Part shown: piece by piece, positions 1-6,144 of the stretch
How positions within the stretch are numbered: position 1 is the first letter of the stretch
Layout of the letters: each line of letters starts with the position of its first letter
Assembly: GCA_021107695.1 (NCBI GenBank)
Contig: JAIOSI010000129.1
Span: forward strand, 1 to 11,831
Direction: 5' to 3'
DNA from: a bacterium
GTDB lineage: Bacteria > RBG-13-66-14
Length of the DNA: 11,831 nucleotides
Position numbers and translations under genes: made by a program
The notes under the pieces: model-generated
Seen by the model: the letters and a program-made list of their open reading frames with translations, nothing else
Told to the model about the DNA's origin: nothing
The model's database searches: none

Positions 1-35
1 ATCCCAACGCCCTCTTCGTCCACACCCTTGAGTAA
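1..35 (+). CDS. 3' end of an upstream gene (partial)
   Basis: Reading from base 3 gives PNALFVHTLE followed by TAA at 33-35. The codons end mostly in C (CCC AAC GCC CTC TTC GTC CAC ACC), matching codon use in the clear genes of this window and unlike the spacer that follows. I therefore read it as the last codons of a gene entering from the left. Too little is present to name a family. A stem-loop (GTCCAC 18-23 with GTGGAC 43-48; CCCTT 25-29 with AAGGG 34-38) overlaps the stop codon. It has no T-run after it, so it is not a clear terminator. Confidence 0.4.
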   Translation, partial: PNALFVHTLE

Positions 36-276
36 GGGACTGGTGGACTAGGGGTCGAACTAGCTGGAGTGAGGAAAGGCTCGCTTAGGGGAGATGGCGT
101 TTCCTGCGTTGCGCCTGGTCTTGGTTACTTAGCTAGCTGACCTCGCCCGGTGGTTAAGTATCTCAGAGAAATAAGTAAGGACGTTACCTTTTGTTCCCAG
201 AGACTTTTGCATGACTAACCTCTTTTCCTGTACGTCCGGCAAATGTCTCTAACCAGAGTTTTTCGGGGAGTATAGA
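36..276. other. Non-coding spacer upstream of the pseudopilin-like gene
   Basis: No convincing reading frame is present and the base composition is less coding-like than in the flanking genes. It contains the word ACTTTTGCAT at 203-212, which recurs at 1664-1673 and in shorter form (ACTTTTGC) at 893-900. A GGGGAG ribosome-binding site lies at 265-270. I could not pick a convincing -35/-10 pair, nor match a known structured RNA. Confidence 0.4.
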
Positions 277-780
277 ATGGCAAAGAAGCGTTTCCCGTGG
301 GTTGAGGTGCTGGTAATCGTGGCTCTGCTGGCGATTATCTTCTCCGTGGTTCAGCCTAACTTCAGCGAATACGATTCCGGTGCCAGAGCGGCACTTTGCA
401 AAGAAAACCAGCACAACATCGAGCAGGCGGTCGCTCTCTGGCTGGCTTCTAATCCGGGCAAGGTGGTCGAGCGCGGAGTCGGCGAAGAAGCTGAACGCAC
501 CACCGATGCCTTCGGCGAGGAGATCACCGGAATGCTCCACTACGCCGATACTCACCCCAATGCCGCCGAGCTGGTGGAGATGGGGCTGGATCCGACGATT
601 CTCTACTGCCCTGAAGTTGGCGACGACGGCTCCGCCCTCGGCAGCCACTATTGCTACAAAGACACCGTCGGTACGCTGGAGTGCGCCGTTGATGCCGAAG
701 GCAAAGCGCGGCTGCTGACCGACGAGATTAACCCCAACTCCGGCGAGCTGGAGACCTCGGTTAGCTACTTCCACAAGTAG
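277..780 (+). CDS. Type IV pilin / pseudopilin-like protein with atypical prepilin site
   Basis: A 167-residue protein whose N-terminus looks like a class III prepilin: a short basic leader (MAKKR), then F-P-W-V-E, then a long hydrophobic helix (about 11-26). Aligned with the G|FTLIE prepilin motif, Phe6 would be mature residue 1 and Glu10 would be the conserved Glu5, but the -1 residue is Arg5 instead of the near-invariant Gly. Downstream it has a pseudopilin-style C-x-x-N-x-x-x-I-x-x-A helix (from Cys41) and a C-terminal Cys-Pro / Tyr-rich segment (LYCPEVG, then HYCYK). Such segments are common in bacterial pseudopilins. GGGGAG six bases before the ATG supports the start. The family call is by motif. 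Processing by a prepilin peptidase is doubtful given the Arg, so the protein may simply stay membrane-anchored. Partner genes of a pilus or secretion system are not visible in the window. Confidence 0.65.
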   Translation: MAKKRFPWVEVLVIVALLAIIFSVVQPNFSEYDSGARAALCKENQHNIEQAVALWLASNPGKVVERGVGEEAERTTDAFGEEITGMLHYADTHPNAAELVEMGLDPTILYCPEVGDDGSALGSHYCYKDTVGTLECAVDAEGKARLLTDEINPNSGELETSVSYFHK

Positions 781-987
781 CCAAACTGCTGGGGCATCCA
801 GGACATTGCTGACGCTGAGGCTTCTGGGTAAATCCTGAGCTGGGTCGTCTGTGTCTGCGGCTGACAGTCTGAGTCAAGTACATCACCAATGGACTTTTGC
901 GGGTCGGCCTCTGGGCTGACCCGTATTGCCAGCGGGGGCAGCTGAACTTCACTATCGCTGATTGAGAACCAGATACCACCACGAATT
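781..987. other. Spacer with hairpin between pseudopilin and nuclease genes
   Basis: No coding frame is supported. An imperfect hairpin at 901-922 (GGGTCGGCC pairing with GGGCTGACCC, including a G-T pair) has no T-run, so it is not a standard terminator. It directly follows the word GACTTTTGC at 892-900, which is shared with the spacers before the pseudopilin and the receptor gene. Confidence 0.35.
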
Positions 988-1458
988 ATGAAAAAAGGCA
1001 TCCGAGTTTTAGTAACCATCTTCTTCCTGGCAACCGCTACGGTGGCGGCACTCTTTGCCCTGTCGGCGGAATGGAGTAGTGAAGAGCCTTACCCCGGCGG
1101 CTCCGGGGATTACTTCGTTCGCTACGTGGTGGACGGTGATACCTTCTTTGTCGAGGAGCTGGGCAAGATTCGTCTGCTAAACATCGATACGCCGGAGCGG
1201 GGCGAGGCAGGCTTCTTCGAGGCAAAGGAACGGCTGGAGGAGCTGGCGGGGGGTCGCTGGGTTACCCTCCACTTTGACGAGGAACTATTCGATCGCTACG
1301 GACGATACCTGGCGTGGCCGAAGGTGGACGGATGGGCAATCTGCCCAATTCTGGTTGAAGAGGGGCTTGCCGAACCGCTGTTTATTGAACCAAACACCAG
1401 TTATCGGGCAGAAATTGATGCCGCCGTTAAAGAATTGGCTGAAACAAAGGATAAATAG
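988..1458 (+). CDS. Membrane-anchored thermonuclease (SNase-like) nuclease
   Basis: A 156-residue protein of the staphylococcal nuclease (thermonuclease) family, a calcium-dependent DNA/RNA endonuclease fold. Residues 5-27 form a hydrophobic signal or anchor helix after MKKG, so the enzyme should act outside the cytoplasmic membrane. The catalytic set maps cleanly on Staphylococcus nuclease: VDGDT (Asp51), KIRLL (Arg62), IDTPE (Asp67, Thr68, Glu70) and DRYGRYLAW (Arg106), followed by the LVEEGLAEP strand. All key residues are kept, so activity is likely. The domain runs from about residue 42 to 135, slightly short at the C-terminus. No good Shine-Dalgarno precedes the ATG, so translation may be weak or the start atypical. 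It lies 207 bases after a pseudopilin-like gene. An exported nuclease next to a pilin-like protein could serve DNA uptake or scavenging, but that is inference. Confidence 0.85.
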   Translation: MKKGIRVLVTIFFLATATVAALFALSAEWSSEEPYPGGSGDYFVRYVVDGDTFFVEELGKIRLLNIDTPERGEAGFFEAKERLEELAGGRWVTLHFDEELFDRYGRYLAWPKVDGWAICPILVEEGLAEPLFIEPNTSYRAEIDAAVKELAETKDK

Positions 1459-1467
1459 TGTTATACT
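1459..1467 (+). promoter_or_regulatory. Extended -10 promoter for the receptor leader
   Basis: TGTTATACT overlaps the end of the nuclease gene and matches an extended -10 (TGn followed by TATACT, 1462-1467). No good -35 sits at the usual distance (TTGGCT at 1435-1440 is 21 bases away), as is common for extended -10 promoters. A start near 1474 would give a leader of roughly 400 nt before the receptor gene. Confidence 0.45.
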
Positions 1468-1871
1468 GAATGCGGTTTGTGGGTTCGGGGGCTGGCAAAG
1501 GAACATGGCTTAGGTCTGCTGTCCTGTTCGCTGGGGAGCTGATACCACTCCAGCACTCGTTAACCTGAGCAATAACCGTCTGTTACAACTGCTATGGGTG
1601 ATTACCCCCGCTCTTTGCGTTGCCGTGGAACGGGGATGGAGTACAGGCGAATTTCACTAAGAAACTTTTGCATAAGTACCTTAGGTCTGGACGTTCGGCT
1701 TGGCTAGCAATCATCGTAGTTCTGTAACCACGGGTATCTGTTATGGTTACGGAAATACTGGTAGCTTGCGGCAGCCTCCCGAACGGGCGAAAAGTCAAAT
1801 CAGTCGAATTACGCAAAGGTCTCACTAAGAAACTACAGGTAAATCCCGACGTATTCGGGAAGGAGAAGACT
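1468..1871 (+). other. Long structured leader or ncRNA region before the Crp-like gene
   Basis: About 400 bases without a believable gene. It holds two diverged repeat units and several small hairpins: GTAACCA 1724-1730 with TGGTTAC 1744-1750, and CCCGA 1845-1849 with TCGGG 1855-1859. The latter ends directly before the ribosome-binding site AAGGAG at 1860-1865. A segment at 1794-1834 resembles part of the GEMM-I (c-di-GMP) riboswitch. An open frame from the ATG at 1743 joins the receptor in frame, but it crosses this repeat-rich stretch and lacks a Shine-Dalgarno, so I treat it as non-coding. Confidence 0.4.
1509..1834 (+). repeat. Two diverged direct repeat units in the leader
   Basis: Unit A (1509-1666) and unit B (1680-1834) both begin with CTTAGGTCTG (1509-1518, 1680-1689). 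Both end with the pair CAGkCGAATT and TCACTAAGAAACT (1644-1666; 1801-1810 plus 1822-1834). Unit B has 11 extra bases, ACGCAAAGGTC, between these two words. Interior similarity is patchy but in the same order, for example TAACC then TCTGTTA. The period is about 170 bases. This looks like an old duplication of a non-coding element, although chance similarity of the interiors is not excluded. Confidence 0.45.
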
Positions 1872-2534
1872 ATGGCGCAATCCAATAGTGAAGTTTTCAA
1901 GAAGTTTGGAAAGACCTACAAGCCCGGCGATATCATCTTCAAAGAGGGCGATATTGGCAATGAGATGTTCATCATTCGGGCGGGTAAGATAGCCATAACC
2001 AAGCTGAGTCGTGATGTGGAGACGACCCTTGCCATCCTCGACGCTGGTGAGTTCTTTGGTGAGATGGCGATTATCGATAACCAGCCCCGCTCCGCCTCGG
2101 CGAAGGCCGAGACCGATGCCGAGGTGATTATCCTCTCCGCCGACATCTTTGAGTCCCAGATCACCACCAATCCCAAGCTGATCATGCGGATTCTGCGGAA
2201 GATGTCCAACCGTCTCCGCGAAGCCGACGGCAAGATCAAGACCCTGCTCTATCGGGATAACTCCTCCCGAATTGTCGGTACGCTGATGCTGCTGACCCAG
2301 AAGCACGGGGAGCCTCAGGTCGGCGGAGGAATCAAGCTCACCACCACCTTTGTTACCACCGAGCTGGTCGGTATGGTCGGTCTGCCCAAGGTCAAGGTGC
2401 GGGAGATCCTCGACAGCCTGGTACAGGCACGGGTGATGGAGATCAAGGGCGACATCGTCATCGTCTATTCCCTGGAGCATCTGGAACGCTTCATGAACTA
2501 TCTGGAGATGAAAGAGCAGTTCGGCGATTCTTAA
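1872..2534 (+). CDS. Crp/Fnr-type cyclic-nucleotide-binding regulator
   Basis: A 220-residue protein with an N-terminal cyclic-nucleotide-binding beta-barrel (about 14-125) and a C-terminal winged-helix-like part (about 150-215). The phosphate-binding cassette reads GEFFGEMAIIDNQPRSASA. Glu64 and Arg73 occupy the positions that hold the ribose 2'-OH and cyclic phosphate in cAMP receptors, and their spacing is as in protein kinase A R-subunits. Binding of a true cyclic nucleotide is therefore likely. The C-terminal segment TTELVGMVGLPKVKVREILD fits the Crp helix-turn-helix position, but the recognition helix is unusual (KVKVRE rather than the common SRxTVSR pattern). DNA binding is likely but not certain. 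The start at 1872 is chosen because AAGGAG lies six bases upstream; an upstream in-frame ATG at 1743 has no such site. It precedes an adenylate cyclase gene by 156 bases, suggesting that it reads the cyclase's product. Confidence 0.85.
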   Translation: MAQSNSEVFKKFGKTYKPGDIIFKEGDIGNEMFIIRAGKIAITKLSRDVETTLAILDAGEFFGEMAIIDNQPRSASAKAETDAEVIILSADIFESQITTNPKLIMRILRKMSNRLREADGKIKTLLYRDNSSRIVGTLMLLTQKHGEPQVGGGIKLTTTFVTTELVGMVGLPKVKVREILDSLVQARVMEIKGDIVIVYSLEHLERFMNYLEMKEQFGDS

Positions 2535-2570
2535 TCCCACCATCCAGCACAAATAGGGTTGGTATTTACC

Positions 2571-2593
2571 CCCTCTCCCCTCTGGGGAGAGGG
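2571..2593. repeat. Dispersed CCCTCTCCCC/GGGGAGAGGG hairpin repeat
   Basis: A perfect 10-bp stem (2571-2580 with 2584-2593) with a 3-base loop, followed by the typical TTGGGGTGAGGGG tail to 2606. This is a well-known kind of intergenic repeat in many bacterial genomes. It is often mistranslated as a SPLWGEGWGEG-like peptide, as would happen here from the ATG at 2559. It may also slow transcription after the receptor gene. Confidence 0.75.
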
Positions 2594-2618
2594 TTGGGGT
2601 GAGGGGCTGAATTACAAA

Positions 2619-2647
2619 GGGCGGACACGCAGGTCCGCCCCTACAAA
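2619..2647. repeat. 29-base hairpin repeat, copy 1
   Basis: GGGCGGAC (2619-2626) pairs with GTCCGCCC (2633-2640) around a 6-base loop and is followed by CTACAAA. The same element occurs at 8234-8262 with only two loop differences. It sits in the spacer between the receptor and cyclase genes and resembles REP/MITE-like dispersed repeats. Confidence 0.75.
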
Positions 2648-2690
2648 CGTATTCCTAACATTCTCCTGGTTTCCCGATCAAAGGACAGCG

Positions 2691-4985
2691 ATGAACAAGG
2701 CTGGTAAGAAGGTTTTGGCAACCCTGCTAATCGCCGCCGTGGCGATTAGCTTTGCCTTTGTTCTGAATCTGACCGGCTACTTCGAGGACTTCGAGCTGTC
2801 CACCCTCCGCGCCCGGGTGCGGGCAAAGGGCCGCAGCTTCCCCGGCTCTGAGAACCCCGGGGTCAAGGTCCCTGGCATCTGCATCATTGATATTGACGAC
2901 CGCAGCCTCCTTCCACCGGAACAGGAGGGACTGGGACGATTCCAGGACTGGACGCGGGAATACTACGGTCAGGTTGTCGGACTGATTGAGGCTGCTAATC
3001 CCGCCGCCATCGCCTTCGATATTCACTTCTTCGAGCCAGCGGGCAATCCCGACTTCCCCCGCATCAGCCGTACACTGCTCGAAGAAACTGAGAAAACATC
3101 AGAGCTGACCAGCTACCTGGCTGCCCACGACGAAGACATCCTCTTCGCCAAAGCCTTGTCAAAGACCGATGATGTGATTCTGGGAATCTCGGCGGTGGAT
3201 GCCAGCAGCACCGACCAGCTTCGCCAGGAACAGGTGCTGACGAATCCCTTTAACAACTTCGCCCTAACGCTGACCGATAGTGCCAGTCGTCAAATCTACC
3301 TCTTCTCCGGCTTCCATCCGCCGATTAAAACCCTAACCGAGAACTCCCACATGCTGGGGCATACCATCATGCACCCGGAGGACGAGGTCATCTGGCGGGT
3401 GCCGCTGATTATTCAGGGGGAGTACCGAGGACGGAACGACACCCTCGCCTTCCCGGCAATCTCCCTGGCAGCGGTGGCAACGGCAAAGGGCGTTCCGCTG
3501 GATGAAATCCGCTTCGACCCCGAGGTCGGTATCTATCTGGGCAAGCGTTTCCTAATTCCGACCACGGATAACGCCGAGCTGGTACTCAACTATCTCGGAC
3601 CGTCGGGACAGTCCGAGGAGGGCAGCTTCCGCTACTTCTCCTTTACCGACCTCCAGTACCTGGCAATCCGAGACGACATGACCGCCAGCGAGAAGGCGGG
3701 GCAGATCCACGACAACTTCCATAATCAGGTCGTCCTGATTGGTGGAACCGCGGGCAGCCTCTTCGACTTCATCTCCTCACCCTACTCCAACGCTTACCCC
3801 GGAGTGGAGATCCACGCCACGGCGATTGCCAACATGCTCTCCGGTAACTACCTCATCCGTCTCGACCCGCTCCTTTCTATCCTTATTTTCATTGGATTAA
3901 CGCTGCTGGTCTGCTTCCTGGTCAGCTACCTGCGCTGGTGGCTGGCGGCACCAATTGTTGTCCTCCTGCTTATCGGTTACATTCTCGCCGCCTTCTGGCT
4001 CTTCAATACCCAGGATCTCTGGCTGGAGCTTGTCCGCCCCGGCGTGGGTATGGTCGCCGGACTCCTCGCTGTGGTCGGCTATCACTACGTCTTCGAGCAG
4101 CGCAGCAAGCGTAAAATCAAGAACACCTTCCAGCACTATGTATCGCCAGCGGTCGTTGACGAGATGATCGACAATCCCGAACTGATGAAACTGGGTGGAG
4201 ACAAGCGCGAGCTGACCGTCATCTTTACCGATGTCAAGGGCTTCACCTCGATTTCAGAGATGATGGAACCGGCAGCCCTCGTCAAGCTGATGAACGACTA
4301 TCTGACCCCGATGGCAGACATCATCTTCGACCAGAACGGCACGGTGGATAAGTTCATCGGCGACGCGGTAATGGGACTTTTCGGTGCGCCGATTCCCCTT
4401 AAACACCACGCCGACGCAGCCTGCCACGCCTCCCTAGAAATGATCAGCTGCCTGAAGAAGCTCAACGTTGACTGGGCGAAGCTCGGTCGCCCGGAGCTTG
4501 CCATGCGCATCGGAGTCAACTCCGGGCAGATGATCGTCGGCAATATGGGCTCTCGAAGCCGCTTCGACTACACCGTCATGGGCGATAACGTCAACCTCGG
4601 CGCGCGGCTGGAGCCGCTCAACAAGGTCTTCGATACCAGCATCATCATCAGCGAGTTCACAAAGCAACGCCTCATGGACAGCTTCATCCTGCGGAATCTC
4701 GGTTCCTTCCGGGTCAAGGGCAAAAACGAGCCGGTAACCTGTTACGAGCTTCTCGGACTCGGAACCCCCGACGATCGCCTCGCTGACCTGCTGGAACGCT
4801 TTGCTGGCGGCATGGAGCTTTTCTCCAAAGCCGACTTCAAAGGAGCCTTCGAATACTTCAAAGCCCTCGCCGCCGACTTCCCCGAAGATGGTCCCAGCAA
4901 GTCCTACCTGACTCAGGTGCGCGCGCTCTACGCCAACCCACCCAATGACGACTGGGAGCCGATCCACACCATGCTCGTAAAATAG
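2691..4985 (+). CDS. CHASE2-domain class III adenylate cyclase
   Basis: A 764-residue membrane enzyme predicted to make cAMP from ATP. An N-terminal transmembrane helix (about 8-28) is followed by an extracytoplasmic CHASE2 sensor (about 35-380, including VPGICIIDIDDRSL and AIAFDIHFFEPAG). Three transmembrane helices come next (about 392-465), then a cytoplasmic cyclase domain (about 500-690) and a helical, TPR-like tail. Catalytic residues are complete: metal-binding Asp514 (FTDVKGFTS) and Asp558 (FIGDAV), adenine-selecting Lys554 and Asp626 (RFDYT), and transition-state Asn635 and Arg639 (VNLGARLE). The Lys/Asp pair argues for ATP rather than GTP. The start at 2691 has AAGGA five bases upstream. 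An ATG at 2559 would add 44 residues made from two repeat elements and is rejected. The receptor gene just upstream is the likely cAMP reader. The CHASE2 ligand is unknown. Confidence 0.9.
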   Translation: MNKAGKKVLATLLIAAVAISFAFVLNLTGYFEDFELSTLRARVRAKGRSFPGSENPGVKVPGICIIDIDDRSLLPPEQEGLGRFQDWTREYYGQVVGLIEAANPAAIAFDIHFFEPAGNPDFPRISRTLLEETEKTSELTSYLAAHDEDILFAKALSKTDDVILGISAVDASSTDQLRQEQVLTNPFNNFALTLTDSASRQIYLFSGFHPPIKTLTENSHMLGHTIMHPEDEVIWRVPLIIQGEYRGRNDTLAFPAISLAAVATAKGVPLDEIRFDPEVGIYLGKRFLIPTTDNAELVLNYLGPSGQSEEGSFRYFSFTDLQYLAIRDDMTASEKAGQIHDNFHNQVVLIGGTAGSLFDFISSPYSNAYPGVEIHATAIANMLSGNYLIRLDPLLSILIFIGLTLLVCFLVSYLRWWLAAPIVVLLLIGYILAAFWLFNTQDLWLELVRPGVGMVAGLLAVVGYHYVFEQRSKRKIKNTFQHYVSPAVVDEMIDNPELMKLGGDKRELTVIFTDVKGFTSISEMMEPAALVKLMNDYLTPMADIIFDQNGTVDKFIGDAVMGLFGAPIPLKHHADAACHASLEMISCLKKLNVDWAKLGRPELAMRIGVNSGQMIVGNMGSRSRFDYTVMGDNVNLGARLEPLNKVFDTSIIISEFTKQRLMDSFILRNLGSFRVKGKNEPVTCYELLGLGTPDDRLADLLERFAGGMELFSKADFKGAFEYFKALAADFPEDGPSKSYLTQVRALYANPPNDDWEPIHTMLVK

Positions 4986-5190
4986 CAACGCGGTGCGTTG
5001 CATCACGCTTTCGCGAGAGCGGGATAAGACGTTTTTGAGGTCATTTCCGCGTGTATGCTCTCGTTGGTCGCTACCAACTTACCATGCTCGTAAAAACGCG
5101 GTGCGTTGCATCACACTTTCGCGAGAGCGGGATAAGATATTCCTGAGGTTATTCCCACGTACACGATCCCGTTGGTCGCCCGGCTACTTC
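4968..5190 (+). repeat. Tandem duplication spanning the cyclase stop codon
   Basis: Copy 1 (4968-5080) starts inside the cyclase gene and copy 2 (5081-5190) follows it. Both open with the identical 15-mer ACCATGCTCGTAAAA (4968-4982, 5081-5095). Copy 1 then has five extra bases, TAGCA, which include the cyclase stop codon. The next 40 or so bases differ once. The last part is more diverged, with changes that are mostly transitions. Each copy holds the near-palindrome CTTTCGCGAGAG. An open frame at 4993-5217 is a product of the repeat and not a gene. Confidence 0.75.
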
Positions 5191-5409
5191 ACCTTTGGTA
5201 ATATTTCTGCAAAGTAAAGGCTGCGGAGGTTCCACTCACTAATTTCCTGTTGCATTTAGTTTCAGGAAAATGGTAATATCCCCCGATAATAGCGTGAATT
5301 AAGCGAGAGAGACTCTCCGTTATGAAGACTCGTTGCGATATTTTTTTCAAAACTCAGATATTCATTCCAGCCCACTAATCCAACTTCATCAAGGATTCCA
5401 ACAACAATT
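5191..5409. other. A/T-richer spacer before the DUF3307 gene
   Basis: No gene is seen. It holds a promoter (5250-5279) overlapped by an inverted repeat (TTTCCTG 5243-5249 with CAGGAAA 5263-5269), a short dyad GAGAGAGACTCTC near 5305, and a run of seven T at 5341-5347. No strong stem precedes the T-run, so a terminator is not supported. The leader of the DUF3307 operon would be about 120 bases. Confidence 0.4.
5250..5279 (+). promoter_or_regulatory. Sigma-70-type promoter for the DUF3307-ribE group
   Basis: TTGCAT (5250-5255), an 18-base spacer and TAATAT (5274-5279), with TG at 5271-5272 giving an extended -10. A 7-bp inverted repeat straddles the -35 box, so this region could also be an operator. 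It is the best promoter found upstream of the four-gene group starting at 5410. Confidence 0.5.
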
Positions 5410-6129
5410 ATGCTGCTATTCTACCGACTGATTCTTGCCTTCCTGATCGCCGACTATCCCCTTCAGACCAGTGGAATCTTCCGGCTGCGCTACGAAAAAC
5501 GCTGGGGGGTTTTTGTTCATGCCGGGATTCACCTCGTCGTAACGCTATTACTCTGCCTGCCCTGGCTGGGTAATCTCTGGTTCGTCGGCGGGGTGATTGT
5601 GGTGCAGCTTGCCCACGGCTTCTTCGACATGATCGAGAAGAAAACCCTCTGGGCGTTCATCGGCGACCAACTTTTCCACATCGCCACCCTCATCGGGCTG
5701 ACGCTGATCTTTGCGGACATGCCGATTGCAGGCTGGCTTCCCGCCTGGCTGGAGCGGCTCTGGGCAGATAACTACCTTATCAATCTGCTCAGCGGAGTCC
5801 TGATGTCAACCTACTCCACGGCGATCTTCGTCTGGTTCGCCAATAAGACCCTGCGGAAGGGCTTCCAGCGCAAGCTCTTTACCGAGTATTACCGCTACAG
5901 CTTCATGTTCAGCGGGCTGGCGGTCTTCGTTGGCACGGTGCTGGCGGTACAGCTCAACCCGCTCTTCCTGCTGCCCGGATTGCTTCCGATGGCGTTCTTC
6001 ATCTACAAAGCCCGGAAAAGCAACGAGGACGACGGTAGCTACAGCGGAGCCTTCAGACTGGACTACCTCTGGGCGACGGTGGCAGGGGTTGTCTGGGGAG
6101 TGATCATTGGTCTGAAGCTCTACCTCTAA
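5410..6129 (+). CDS. DUF3307 family integral membrane protein
   Basis: A 239-residue, very hydrophobic protein with about six to seven transmembrane helices. The first half matches DUF3307: a D-Y-P-L-Q-T motif (Asp15, Gln19), HAGIH (His37, His41), QLAHGFFD (His69, Asp73) and GDQLFHI (Asp86, Gln87, His90). The His usually found four residues before the first Asp is replaced by Phe11. The second half (about 120-239) adds further membrane helices and a charged loop (KARKSNEDD) beyond the usual family core. The biochemical function of DUF3307 is unknown; the conserved His/Asp residues suggest metal or proton chemistry in the membrane, which is inference. The Shine-Dalgarno is poor: AAGGA at 5391-5395 is 14 bases from the ATG. 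It leads a + strand group, with ribE starting 15 bases after its stop. Confidence 0.75.
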   Translation: MLLFYRLILAFLIADYPLQTSGIFRLRYEKRWGVFVHAGIHLVVTLLLCLPWLGNLWFVGGVIVVQLAHGFFDMIEKKTLWAFIGDQLFHIATLIGLTLIFADMPIAGWLPAWLERLWADNYLINLLSGVLMSTYSTAIFVWFANKTLRKGFQRKLFTEYYRYSFMFSGLAVFVGTVLAVQLNPLFLLPGLLPMAFFIYKARKSNEDDGSYSGAFRLDYLWATVAGVVWGVIIGLKLYL

Positions 6130-6144
6130 TCGTCGGAGAAGTGC

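Noticed and set aside
36..276. RNase P RNA or other housekeeping RNA suggested by GAGGAAAGGCTCG
   Set aside because: Only a short word is similar; the remaining conserved RNase P regions and the closing helix are not present.
184..774. 196-residue minus-strand open frame over the pseudopilin-like gene
   Set aside because: Antisense shadow; the plus frame has the ribosome-binding site, pilin-like helix and Cys-Pro motif.
1743..1871. N-terminal extension of the Crp-like protein from the ATG at 1743
   Set aside because: No Shine-Dalgarno, crosses the leader repeat, and the cyclic-nucleotide domain is complete from 1872, which has AAGGAG at good spacing.
1833..2552. 239-residue minus-strand open frame over the receptor gene
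   Set aside because: Antisense shadow of a gene with clear domain motifs; Gly/Leu/Asp-rich composition and no promoter or ribosome-binding site.
4993..5217. 74-residue plus-strand open frame after the cyclase
   Set aside because: It is produced by the tandem repeat: its two halves are translations of the same element, it has no ribosome-binding site, and its composition is not protein-like.
5305..5347. Terminator suggested by GAGAG/CTCTC and a T7 run
   Set aside because: The stem is only five pairs and lies more than 20 bases from the T-run, so it does not make an intrinsic terminator.
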